Assembly: GCA_018228685.1 (NCBI GenBank)
Contig: CP073691.1
Location: forward strand, 186,001 to 250,000
DNA: 64,000 nucleotides
Source: Clostridiaceae bacterium Marseille-Q4149
GTDB lineage: Bacteria; Bacillota; Clostridia; Oscillospirales; Oscillospiraceae
Direction: 5' to 3'
Part shown: piece after piece, positions 51,899-59,969 of the stretch
How positions within the stretch are numbered: the first letter of the stretch is position 1
Layout: each line of letters begins with the position of its first letter
Position numbers and translations under genes: made by a program
The notes under the pieces: model-generated
Databases searched by the model: none
The model's input: the letters and a program-made list of their open reading frames with translations, nothing else
What the model was told of the DNA's origin: nothing

Positions 51899-53342
51899 TA
51901 TTGCCCGTATTCTCTTTGAGGATAAGGTGGAGACGCCCGCCGTGTACTTCGGCAAGCAGGGCAAGGGCATCTGGAAAAGCAAGGAAGAATTTTCAAATCC
52001 CTATAACTGGAGCGGCTATGTCGTGGGGCAGATTCTCACCAAGCCGGAGTATATGGGGCATACGGTGAATTTCCGTTCCCACAAGCAGTCCTACAAGGAT
52101 AAAACGCCCGTCATGAATCCGCCGGAGGAATGGCTGATCTTCGAGAACACCCATGAAGCTATCGTAGACGCAGAAACATGGGAGCTGGCACAGAAGCTGC
52201 GGAAAACGCCACGGCGGCATGACACACTGGGCGAGGCCAATCCCCTGACGGGGCTTGTGTTCTGTGCCGACTGCGGAGCAAAAATGATGAATCACCGCTC
52301 AAGGGGCGGCACAGAGAATAATCCGTATCCGTCGGACTTTTACGATTGCTCCACCTATACGCTGGCGCACCAGAAACGCACCCACGCTTGCAGCGGACAC
52401 TATATCCGCAGCAAGGTGCTGCGGGAGCTGATTCTGGAAACCATCCGGGCAGCCAGCACCTTTGCCATCTCTGACCGGGACGCTTTTCTGGAGAAGGTGC
52501 GCTCCGCCTCCCAACTGCGGCAGGCGGAAGCCGCCAAGGAAACCAAGCGGAAGCTAAACAAGGAGAAAAAGCGGATTTCTGAGCTGGATACCATCATCAA
52601 GAAGCTCTACGAGTCCTTCGCCGTCGGGCGCATCACCGGCGAACGCTTTGACAGCCTGCTGGCGGAATATGAGGCGGAGCAGAAAGCGCTGACGGCATCT
52701 GTATCTGAAATGGAAACGCAGATGTCAGCCTTTGCCGAGGACACCGACCGAGCCAAGCAGTTTCTGGAGCTGGCAAGGAAGTACACGGACTTCTCCGAGC
52801 TGACCACGCCCATGATCAACGAGTTCGTGGAGAAAATTATTGTACACGCCCCGGAAAAGATCGACGGCGACCGGGTGCAGGAAGTGGATATCCACCTTCG
52901 CTTTATCGGGCAGTTTGAGCTTCCCGCACCGGAGCTGACCGAGGAAGAAATCAAGCGGCAGGAATTTTTGAAGAAAGAACGCATCCGCAGCCGGGAGCGG
53001 TATCAGAAGCTGAAATCCGGCGAGCGCACCGTAGGCGTTCCGGTCACCCTGACCTGCAAGTGCTGCGGCAAAACCTTCGAAGCAAGGTCAACCGCAAAGC
53101 AGTTCTGCAATGCAAACTGCCGTGCAAAATTTTATCGGCAGGAGGCGGCAGAGAGCCGCAGCCGGGAGTGTACCTGCGAGAACTGCGGCAAGGTGTTCAC
53201 CACAACGAGGTCAGATGTGAAATATTGCAGTGATGATTCCCGTTATCAGGCACAGATCAAACGACAGGGCGCGCGAAAGAAAGCCTTGCGAGAGGCAAAG
53301 ATTGAACCGGCCTTGCCGGAAAAAGAAACGAAATCAGCATAA
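51899..53342 (+). pseudogene. Large serine recombinase, C-terminal part with extra zinc fingers
   Basis: Family sequence starts abruptly at about 51899 (IARILFEDKVETPAVYFGKQ) inside the recombinase domain. It continues through YVVGQILTKPEYMGHTVNF, the zinc ribbon (CADCGAKMM), a long coiled coil and the terminal segment MINEFVEKIIVHAPEKIDGD. The catalytic N-terminal 200 residues are absent. Unusually, the C-terminus has two more zinc fingers (CKCCGKTFEARSTAKQFC and CENCGKVFTTTRSDVKYC). It may be the second half of the N-terminal fragment at 48168. Confidence 0.8.
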
Positions 53343-53352
53343 GATAAGACGC

Positions 53353-53393
53353 AAAACGGCGGCTTGCCCCAGATCGGGTAGGCCGCCGTTTTT
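53353..53393 (+). terminator. Terminator after the recombinase fragment
   Basis: AAAACGGCGGC (53353-53363) pairs with GCCGCCGTTTTT (53382-53393). Confidence 0.85.
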
Positions 53394-53412
53394 ACGCAGA
53401 AATGGAGGAACA

Positions 53413-54042
53413 ATGAATCTTTTTGAAATTGTCAAATACGGTGTAAACTGCCGGGAGGCAGCGGAGCGGTACGGCGTGGAGGCCAACCATTACGGCATGG
53501 CGCTCTGTCCGTTTCACAATGACCGGCATCCCAGCCTGTATGTGGCGGACGATCACTATTATTGCTTTGCCTGCGGGGAACACGGCGATGTGATCGACTT
53601 TGTGAGCAAGCTGTTCCAGCTTTCGCCCTACGATGCAGCGCGGAAGCTGGCAGCGGACTTTCACCTTACCCCGGACAAGCCGCCCAGCGCAGCGGCTCTC
53701 CACGCAAAACGCATTCAGACGGAAGCACAGCAGCTCAGGGAAAACGAGCGGCTGTGCTTTTCTGTTTTATCCGATTACGCCCATGTGCTGCGGAGCCGGA
53801 AGGTGCGGTATGCGCCAAAATCGCCTGCCGATCCCATTCATCCCTGGTATGTGGAAGCCTGCCATGAACTCGACCAGACGGAATATTACTTAGATATTCT
53901 GTGCGCTGGCAATTCCTATGAACGTGCCGAGATTATCCGGCAGCAGATGGCGGACGGCAAGCTGGACAGGCTGCGGCAGCGCTTAGAAAAAATGCACGAG
54001 GAGGAAACTGAAGATGGATATGACACCGCAGACGTGGCCTGA
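53413..54042 (+). CDS. CHC2 zinc-finger primase-like protein
   Basis: ATG at 53413 follows GGAGGAAC, giving 209 residues. The zinc-binding domain of DnaG-type primases is clear: CPFHNDRHPSLYVADDHYYC then FACG (Cys-His...Cys-Cys). No TOPRIM catalytic domain follows, so it may act as an accessory template-recognition protein for the helicase gene that overlaps it by 29 bases. It belongs to the replication module of the element. Confidence 0.87.
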   Translation: MNLFEIVKYGVNCREAAERYGVEANHYGMALCPFHNDRHPSLYVADDHYYCFACGEHGDVIDFVSKLFQLSPYDAARKLAADFHLTPDKPPSAAALHAKRIQTEAQQLRENERLCFSVLSDYAHVLRSRKVRYAPKSPADPIHPWYVEACHELDQTEYYLDILCAGNSYERAEIIRQQMADGKLDRLRQRLEKMHEEETEDGYDTADVA

Positions 54043-55315
54043 GTGGTACGACGGCAGGCACATCAACGAGGTGCTGTTCTGCCAGAAGTTCTTAGAGAAG
54101 CATCCAATGAAATGTGTGCGTGGGCGGCTGTTCACCGTAGATGGGCTAATTGAGGACGAAGGACAGATCGGCAATCTCATTCTGGAGGAAATCTCCGGTG
54201 TGCTGACCGCCAATCTCTCCAAGACGGTGGCGAACTTACTTGCCAGCATCAAGCTGCAAGCCTATTCGCCGCCGCTGCCCATTGAAACCGACCGCATCCA
54301 TGTTGCCAACGGAACGTACTTCATGGACGGCAGCTTTACCGCCGACAAGAGCTACTGCAACAACCGGCTGACGGTCGCCTACAACCCTGACGCACCCACG
54401 CCAAAACGCTGGCTGCAATTCCTGTCAGAGCTGCTGCAACCGGAGGACATTCCCACCTTGCAGGAGTTTTTGGGTTACTGCCTGCTGCCGACTACCAAGG
54501 GACAGAAGATGCTCATGCTCATCGGTAAGGGCGGCGAGGGCAAAAGCCGTATCGGTCTTGTCATGCGCTCCTTGCTGGGCGACAGCATGAATACCACCAG
54601 CATCCAGAAGGTGGAGAGCAACCGGTTCAGCCGTGCGGACTTGGAGAACAAACTCCTGATGGTGGACGATGATATGGATTTGAGCGCCCTGCCCAAGACC
54701 AATTATATCAAATCCATCGTGACCTCCGAGTGCAAGATGGACATGGAGCGTAAGGGCGTGCAGAGCTACCAGAGCCAGCTCTATGTTCGATTTCTCTGCT
54801 TTGGCAACGGCGCGCTGACGGCCCTGCACGATAAGTCCGACGGTTTCTTTCGCCGCCAGATCGTACTGACCACCAAAGACCGGCCAGCAGGCAGAGCGGA
54901 TGATCCGTTTTTGGTGGACAAGCTGCTGTGGGAGAAAGAGGGTATCTTTCTCTGGTGTCTGGAGGGTCTGCATCGACTGATTGGGAACAACTATCAGTTC
55001 AGCATTTCCGGCAAGGCCAGAGAAAATATGGAAACGGTCAAGCGCAGCAGCAACAATGTGATCGAGTTCCTGCAATCCGAGGGCTATATCCGCTTCAAGG
55101 CCGACAGTGAAGCCAGCTCCAAGGCGCTGTTTGAGGCGTATCAGCGTTGGTGCGAGGACAATGCGCAGAAGCCCATGTCTGCCAACCGACTCAGCTCGGA
55201 GCTTGCGCAGAACGAGCGGCTTTACAACGTGGAGGCCACCAACAATGTCCATGTTGGCGGCAAGCGGGTGCGTGGTTTTATGGGCATCGAGGTGGTCAAT
55301 CCGCTGCTGTATTAA
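54014..55315 (+). CDS. P4/D5-type replicative helicase
   Basis: ATG at 54014 follows GAGGAGGAAACTG. The 433-residue protein has a D5 N-terminal-like region (about 1-150) and a helicase superfamily 3 core with Walker A IGKGGEGKSRIG, Walker B LLMVDDDMD and sensor segment FLCFGNGALTAL. The C-terminal winged helix (FEAYQRWCEDNAQKPMSANR) binds DNA. It would unwind the nearby origin to replicate the excised element. Confidence 0.9.
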   Translation: MDMTPQTWPEWYDGRHINEVLFCQKFLEKHPMKCVRGRLFTVDGLIEDEGQIGNLILEEISGVLTANLSKTVANLLASIKLQAYSPPLPIETDRIHVANGTYFMDGSFTADKSYCNNRLTVAYNPDAPTPKRWLQFLSELLQPEDIPTLQEFLGYCLLPTTKGQKMLMLIGKGGEGKSRIGLVMRSLLGDSMNTTSIQKVESNRFSRADLENKLLMVDDDMDLSALPKTNYIKSIVTSECKMDMERKGVQSYQSQLYVRFLCFGNGALTALHDKSDGFFRRQIVLTTKDRPAGRADDPFLVDKLLWEKEGIFLWCLEGLHRLIGNNYQFSISGKARENMETVKRSSNNVIEFLQSEGYIRFKADSEASSKALFEAYQRWCEDNAQKPMSANRLSSELAQNERLYNVEATNNVHVGGKRVRGFMGIEVVNPLLY

Positions 55316-55339
55316 AAATGAGAACCGGACTTCAAAAGT

Positions 55340-55523
55340 GCCGTACACGCCGTACACTCTGTACGGCTGTTTTCAACTTCATCCGCAAAATATGGTTTTG
55401 CCTGTGCTTGCCGTGAAGTGTTTCACGGCAACGTGTAAAATCTGCTGATGAATCGGCGTCCGGTACACAAAACCGGCGTACAGAAGCGTACAGAAGGCGG
55501 GCTTGCCGTATCAAGCCGTACAC
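55340..55523. repeat. Iteron-like repeats, candidate replication origin
   Basis: GCCGTACAC occurs as an adjacent perfect pair (55340-55348 and 55349-55357), again at 55515-55523, and inverted as TGTACGGC at 55360-55367. Variants lie at 55460-55468 (CCGGTACAC), 55475-55483 (GGCGTACAG), 55486-55493 and 55505-55512. The palindrome GCCGTGAA/TTCACGGC is at about 55410-55429. The stretch 55316-55830 has no supported gene and directly follows the helicase gene. Confidence 0.65.
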
Positions 55524-55830
55524 CGGCGGCTCAATTTTGCAGCCCCAAAAACAATCCTTGTGAAATTCATGAAAATTTTCACTGTAAGCCGAACGCAATG
55601 TACCGCCCGGTGATTTACCGGAGCGTGAAGCCGATGCACCGGAATGTGGTATATCCAACCGTTCCGCATGACCTCACGCAGAACAGTGAAGCCGGTAGGG
55701 CGCTGTTACGAACAGAGCATCACGGGCGGAAATCTGAGCGGATTTGCGGCACGGCAGATTTTTCACTTGCAAACGCACCGGGATCACCGATAAGAAAACC
55801 AATTACACGAAAAATGGAGGTAAAAAGTTG

Positions 55831-56046
55831 ATGAAATCCAATCTGAGAAATGAGATCAAGTCGTACATCGTCCGTCAGGGCATGACCATGCAGGAGGTGG
55901 TCGATCTGCTGCATGACGAGCACGGCTGGTCTGACAGCGTATCCAACCTGTCCAACAAGCTCCAGCGGGAATCCCTGCGCTATGTTGAAGCCGTTCAGCT
56001 TGCCGATGCACTGGGCTACGAGATTATCTGGAAGAAACGAAAGTGA
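55831..56046 (+). CDS. Small HTH-like protein
   Basis: ATG at 55831 follows AATGGAGG, giving 71 residues. MKSNLRNEIKSYIVRQGMTM and QEVVDLLHDEHGWSDSVSNL look like a Cro-type or DUF6471-like helix-turn-helix. It lies after the origin-like repeats and 12 bases before the next small gene, and could regulate the replication or mobilization genes. Confidence 0.7.
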   Translation: MKSNLRNEIKSYIVRQGMTMQEVVDLLHDEHGWSDSVSNLSNKLQRESLRYVEAVQLADALGYEIIWKKRK

Positions 56047-56058
56047 GGCGGGATTTTT

Positions 56059-56265
56059 ATGACAGATGCAGAAAAGAAGTTGATTCAGGCGCAGCACCGC
56101 TTGGAGGAAGCACAGGCGCGGAATCGAGTTAAGGAGCGAAAGGCTCGCACCCGCAGGCTCATTCAGGAGGGTGCGATTCTGGAAAAGGTGCTGCCAGAGG
56201 TACGGACGATGGAACTGTCTGTACTGGAGGATTACCTGATACAGAAGCTGCCGCAGCTCGATTGA
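56059..56265 (+). CDS. DUF3847-type small protein
   Basis: The 68-residue, highly charged helical protein (AQHRLEEAQARNRVKERKAR, RTMELSVLEDYLIQKLPQLD) matches the DUF3847 family that precedes relaxase genes in Clostridial mobilizable elements. It may be a MobC-like accessory protein at oriT. Confidence 0.75.
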   Translation: MTDAEKKLIQAQHRLEEAQARNRVKERKARTRRLIQEGAILEKVLPEVRTMELSVLEDYLIQKLPQLD

Positions 56266-56275
56266 ATCCGTTGGA

Positions 56276-56309
56276 AGGTCTCCGGGAAACCGGGGACCTC
56301 CTCTTTTTT
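56276..56309 (+). terminator. Terminator after the DUF3847 gene
   Basis: AGGTCTCCGG (56276-56285) pairs with CCGGGGACCT (56290-56299, one G-U), followed by CCTCTTTTTT. Confidence 0.8.
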
Positions 56310-56310
56310 C

Positions 56311-56352
56311 TCCCGTAAGGGCGCACTTACTCACCACCCTGAAGGGCAGTGG
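56311..56352 (-). other. MobQ-type origin of transfer (oriT)
   Basis: The minus strand reads GTAAGTGCGCCCTTACGGGA (56330-56311), the core nic region known from RSF1010, pSK41/pGO1 and other MobQ systems. Immediately 5' of it is an imperfect inverted repeat (CCACCCT/AGGGCAGTGG, 56334-56352), the normal arrangement. The cognate MobA/MobL relaxase starts 285 bases downstream on the plus strand. Confidence 0.8.
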
Positions 56353-56560
56353 TATTTCCTGCGGAAATCGTGCGCTCTGCGAGGCGAATGCGGCTGCTGC
56401 GGCAGCCTCCAGACAATGCCACAACACCTGCGGGTGCTGCTGCCATCGTCTGCGCAGACGGCAATTCCCTGCGATGAACGCAGTGAAACAGGGGTAGATA
56501 TTCTCTACCCCTGTTGCCGCCTGCCTGCGCAAACCTGCCACCGGCAGCTTTGCCGCAGAG

Positions 56561-56589
56561 ATGGACGGGCCTCCTGCCCGTCCATTTTC
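56561..56589 (+). terminator. Hairpin just upstream of the MobA/L gene
   Basis: A perfect 10-bp stem ATGGACGGGC (56561-56570 with 56576-56585) is followed by a T-rich run. It precedes the relaxase ribosome-binding site by about 30 bases and may attenuate relaxase expression. Confidence 0.55.
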
Positions 56590-56636
56590 TCTTTTGCGAA
56601 AGAGAAACAGAAAAAAGGAATCGAGGTAAACGAGAC

Positions 56637-58316
56637 ATGGCAATTTATCATCTGGAAGCGAAGGTGGTCAGCCGGGGCGCAGGACGCTCCGCAGTGGCCG
56701 CCTCCGCTTATCTGAGCTGTTCCCGCCTGTATAACGATTACGATGGGATACAGCATGACTACACAAAAAAGCAAGGGCTTGTCTGGCAGGAGGTGTTTCT
56801 GCCGGAATACGCCCCGCAGGAATGGAAAGACCGGGAACAGCTCTGGAACGCCGTAGAGGAAGTGGAGACTGCCAAGGACAGCAGACTTGCCCGTGAGTTC
56901 GTCGTGGCGCTGCCCATAGAGCTAAGCCGTGAACAGCAAATTGAGCTGCTGCAAGACTTTATCCGGGAGCAGTTTGTGGCCGATGGAATGTGCGCCGACG
57001 CTGCCATCCATGACACCGATGGTCACAATCCTCATGCCCACATTCTGCTGACGGTGCGCCCGCTGGATGAACGAGGCAAGTGGCAGTACAAGACCGAGAA
57101 GGAATATCTCTGCATGAAAAACGGCGAGGAACGGGGCTTCACCGCTGCTGAGTTCAGGACGGCAAAAAACGATGGATGGGAGAAGCAATATCCCTACAAG
57201 GTCGGCAAAAAGAAGGTGTATATGACACCTTCTGATGCCGAGGTGCAGGGGCTTGTTCGGGCTGACAAGCATCCCAAAAGCACCCGCTACGGCAGGCAAA
57301 ATCCTATCTCCGAGCGCTGGAACAGCGAAGAACAGCTTACAGCATGGCGGGAGGCATGGGCAGATGCGTCCAATCGCTATCTGGAACGCGCCGGGCGGGA
57401 GGAACGCATTGACCATCGCAGCAACGCTGCACGGGGTCTGGATGAGATTCCTACCATCCATGAGGGCGTAACAGCGCAGGCGTTGGAGCACAAGGGAATT
57501 ATCTCTGACCGCTGTGAAATCAATCGACAAATCAAGGCAGACAATGCGCTGCTGCGGGAGCTGAAAGCTGAAATCAAAAAACTGGCCGCACTGGTCGCCC
57601 GCACTGTACCGGCCATTGCGGAGGGGCTGGAGAAACTGCGCAGCCAGGTGCTGATCTTCTGCTATCAGCTCTCTCATATTCGCAACGGCAAATCGCATAT
57701 TCAAAAATCCCTTGCCGTATGGAAGCCGGAGCTGGAGCGTTACACCGGTCTGGTGCAGCAAATCAAGAAAAAGAGCAAGGAGCGCAAAGCGCTGGTTGCT
57801 GAGAAAAAGGAATTGCCAATATACCATGTGAAACGCCACAAAACGCTGGCTGTCTGCATTACCGAGCTGACAGAAGATTTGGAAGAACTCCGTTCCGAAA
57901 AGGCACTCCTTTTGCAAAGATTTGAGTATGCGGAGGATGCAGGCGCTGAGGCGTTCCGCAAGGATATTGCTATTATGGAGGCTGGCCTGAAAAAGCTGGA
58001 GGCGCAGGAGCAAAGATACTCTGCCGAGTTGGATAAGGCGCTGGCTGAATACGCAGAGCTGAAGGCACAGGCTTCGGATTTTGATTCGGTGGAGCTGTAC
58101 CAAGCACGGCAGGTCCTCCGTCCTGCGCAGGAAAAGGCAGCGGAAAGGCAGTTGGAGGAAACCTTGCAGAAGAAGCCTTCTCTTATTATGCTGCTCAGCG
58201 CAAAGCAGGAAGTATCCAGACTGCTTGGAGAGGACACAGAAGAGCGGCAGGCACGGCAGATGGTTATTCGTCGGCAACGGTCAGACCCGCAAAAGCCCAA
58301 GCACTTCCAGCGCTAA
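56637..58316 (+). CDS. MobA/MobL-family relaxase (MobQ)
   Basis: ATG at 56637 follows GAGGTAAACGAG, giving 559 residues. The N-terminus MAIYHLEAKVVSRGAGRSAV is followed by the YLSCSRLYND segment and the metal motif HDTDGHNPHAHILLTVRPL. The C-terminal half is coiled-coil. It nicks the oriT at 56311-56352 and stays linked to the strand during mobilization by a helper. It is the last gene of the element. Confidence 0.92.
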   Translation: MAIYHLEAKVVSRGAGRSAVAASAYLSCSRLYNDYDGIQHDYTKKQGLVWQEVFLPEYAPQEWKDREQLWNAVEEVETAKDSRLAREFVVALPIELSREQQIELLQDFIREQFVADGMCADAAIHDTDGHNPHAHILLTVRPLDERGKWQYKTEKEYLCMKNGEERGFTAAEFRTAKNDGWEKQYPYKVGKKKVYMTPSDAEVQGLVRADKHPKSTRYGRQNPISERWNSEEQLTAWREAWADASNRYLERAGREERIDHRSNAARGLDEIPTIHEGVTAQALEHKGIISDRCEINRQIKADNALLRELKAEIKKLAALVARTVPAIAEGLEKLRSQVLIFCYQLSHIRNGKSHIQKSLAVWKPELERYTGLVQQIKKKSKERKALVAEKKELPIYHVKRHKTLAVCITELTEDLEELRSEKALLLQRFEYAEDAGAEAFRKDIAIMEAGLKKLEAQEQRYSAELDKALAEYAELKAQASDFDSVELYQARQVLRPAQEKAAERQLEETLQKKPSLIMLLSAKQEVSRLLGEDTEERQARQMVIRRQRSDPQKPKHFQR

Positions 58317-58342
58317 GTGATAAAAATGCACATTTTCCCCTA

Positions 58343-58388
58343 TTGACTTTTCAACTCTAATCCGTTAGAATAATACTAACAGATTAGA
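58343..58388 (+). promoter_or_regulatory. BlaI-regulated promoter with operator dyad
   Basis: TTGACT (58343-58348), 17 bases and TAGAAT (58366-58371) form the promoter. The interrupted dyad CTAATCCGTTAG (58357-58368) and CTAACAGATTAG (58376-58387) overlaps the -10 region and start site, which fits autorepression by the BlaI-like product. Confidence 0.75.
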
Positions 58389-58404
58389 ATGAAAGGCCGA
58401 TAGA

Positions 58405-58779
58405 ATGAGTACACCAAAAGTTTTTGAAAGCGAATACCGTTTTTGCCTGATCCTTTGGGATCATGAACCCATCAAGAGCAGAGATTTAGCTCAACTTTGT
58501 GAAGAGCAACTAGGCTGGAAGGTTACTACCACTTACACGGTAATAAAGCGTTTGTCGGAGCGTGGCGTGATAAAGAATGAGAATACGATCGTTTCTTCGC
58601 TGGTATCCAAGGAGCAGATACAGACAGCTGAAATTGAAGAATTGGTCGAGAAGAAATTTGCCGGTTCGATTCCAGCTTTTTTGACCGCATTTACCAAAAG
58701 CCAACAGCTCACGGCAGATGAAATTCAGGAGATGCAGCAGATGATTGACCGCTTTCGGAAGGAGCATCCGGATGACTGA
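58405..58779 (+). CDS. BlaI/MecI-type repressor
   Basis: The 124-residue protein has a winged helix (EYRFCLILWDHEPIKSRDLA, QLGWKVTTTYTVIKRLSERG) and a helical dimer domain as in BlaI/MecI. Such repressors are inactivated by proteolysis on signal from the partner membrane protease. It overlaps the M56 protease gene by eight bases. Confidence 0.9.
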   Translation: MSTPKVFESEYRFCLILWDHEPIKSRDLAQLCEEQLGWKVTTTYTVIKRLSERGVIKNENTIVSSLVSKEQIQTAEIEELVEKKFAGSIPAFLTAFTKSQQLTADEIQEMQQMIDRFRKEHPDD

Positions 58780-59818
58780 ATTGTTTATGAAGCTGCTTAA
58801 TATGAGCATCAATGCCGGATGGCTTGTTCTGGCTGTTCTTCTTGTTCGCATCATGTTCCACAAAGCTCCAAAATGGCTGTTCCCCTTATTGTGGAGCTTT
58901 GTTTGGATCCGGCTTCTCATGCCAAACGCATTGGAAAGTCGCTTGAGTGTCATTCCTGATATAAGTGGCTTTTCGGCATCCGAGCAGGGCCTGCTTTCTG
59001 CTAAAGGTTTCACTGCTCCTGTTCCTTATGTTGGAATCGTCTGGTGTACTGGTATGGCAGCAATGCTTCTGTTTGAAGCATTAAGCTATGTACATCTCCG
59101 CAGCAAAGTAAAAACTGCTGTCCGGCTCTCGTCAAACGTGTATCAAAGCGAGCATGTGAATGCTCCATTTATTCTTGGCCTGTTTGCGCCGCGCATCTAT
59201 ATTCCGTTCCATATAAAGAGCAAGGAATTGGATAGCATAATTGCACATGAACGTGCGCATATAAAACGCCGCGATCATTGGCTAAAGCCCATTGCGTTCT
59301 TAATTCTTTCTCTTTATTGGTTCAATCCTTTGATTTGGATTGCGTATTATTTCCTTTGTAAAGATATTGAGTTGGCATGTGACGAATACGCTATCAAGGA
59401 TATGAGTGATTCTCAGCGCGCTGCGTATTCGCAGACGTTGCTCTCCTGCACTGCAAACCAGCGTATTTTTGCGGCCTGCCCGCTGGCCTTCGGCAGTAAG
59501 AATGTGAAAACACGAATCCGTGCTGTACTTTCTTATCGAAAGCCTCATACTTGGATCATAACCGTGACCGCGATACTTGTTTTGGCAGTTGTCGCCTGCT
59601 TTATGACAAACCCGAGACAACCAAAAGAAAGTACTGCTCAGGGTAGCAACTATATTGATCTAAATCAGCCTCCAACATTGGACGTGATTCAAAATGGACA
59701 AACTATTTCGGATAGAAGTAGTAGCGAAGATCGGCAACGTGAAGTAGAGCTTGAGAGCGCTTTGTTGGGAGAAGCGATAAAGAAGCAAGAGTCTCTTGCT
59801 CAAATTCAAAACAACTGA
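58772..59818 (+). CDS. BlaR1-type M56 membrane protease without sensor domain
   Basis: The 348-residue protein has four or five helices and a zinc protease core (DSIIAHERAHIKRRDHWL, HExxH; ELACDEYAI supplies the third ligand). The C-terminus after the last helix is only about 70 residues and has no penicillin-binding sensor domain. So it probably senses something other than beta-lactams or needs a partner. It would trigger cleavage of the BlaI-like repressor. Confidence 0.88.
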   Translation: MTELFMKLLNMSINAGWLVLAVLLVRIMFHKAPKWLFPLLWSFVWIRLLMPNALESRLSVIPDISGFSASEQGLLSAKGFTAPVPYVGIVWCTGMAAMLLFEALSYVHLRSKVKTAVRLSSNVYQSEHVNAPFILGLFAPRIYIPFHIKSKELDSIIAHERAHIKRRDHWLKPIAFLILSLYWFNPLIWIAYYFLCKDIELACDEYAIKDMSDSQRAAYSQTLLSCTANQRIFAACPLAFGSKNVKTRIRAVLSYRKPHTWIITVTAILVLAVVACFMTNPRQPKESTAQGSNYIDLNQPPTLDVIQNGQTISDRSSSEDRQREVELESALLGEAIKKQESLAQIQNN

Positions 59819-59909
59819 TTTTTACAGATGAAAAGGTCTACGTTATAGGATATTGCATCCTGCCCCAGTCTGTTTTCCCGGTTTTGACAGATAAGTAAGT
59901 GACAGCTGA

Positions 59910-59946
59910 GCAGCGGCATGGGTGAATATTTCTCCCATGCCGCTGC
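59910..59946 (+). terminator. Hairpin between the sensor pair and the ABC transporter
   Basis: A perfect 13-bp stem GCAGCGGCATGGG (59910-59922 with 59934-59946) precedes the permease gene. There is no T run, so partial termination or mRNA processing is more likely. Confidence 0.5.
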
Positions 59947-59969
59947 TTGCATTATTGGAGTGCAGTTAA

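Larger units (their letters stand above)
48930..58316. mobile_element. Second mobilizable element or composite with primase, origin and MobA/L (approximate limits)
   Basis: It contains RhuM, DUF6076 and sigma-like genes on the minus strand, then on the plus strand a broken serine recombinase, a primase/helicase pair, an iteron-like stretch, two small proteins, an oriT and a MobA/MobL relaxase. Gene content is that of a mobilizable, self-replicating element. Because the recombinase is broken it has probably lost site-specific integration. End repeats were not found. Confidence 0.45.

Noticed and set aside
54425..55357. 310-codon minus-strand frame opposite the helicase gene
   Set aside because: Shadow of a helicase with intact Walker motifs.
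55340..55523. CRISPR array
   Set aside because: Repeats are only 8-9 bases with irregular spacing and mixed orientation, with no cas genes; an origin fits better.
55448..55831. 127-codon frame in the iteron region
   Set aside because: It crosses the repeats, has no ribosome-binding site and no recognisable similarity; the repeats explain the region better.
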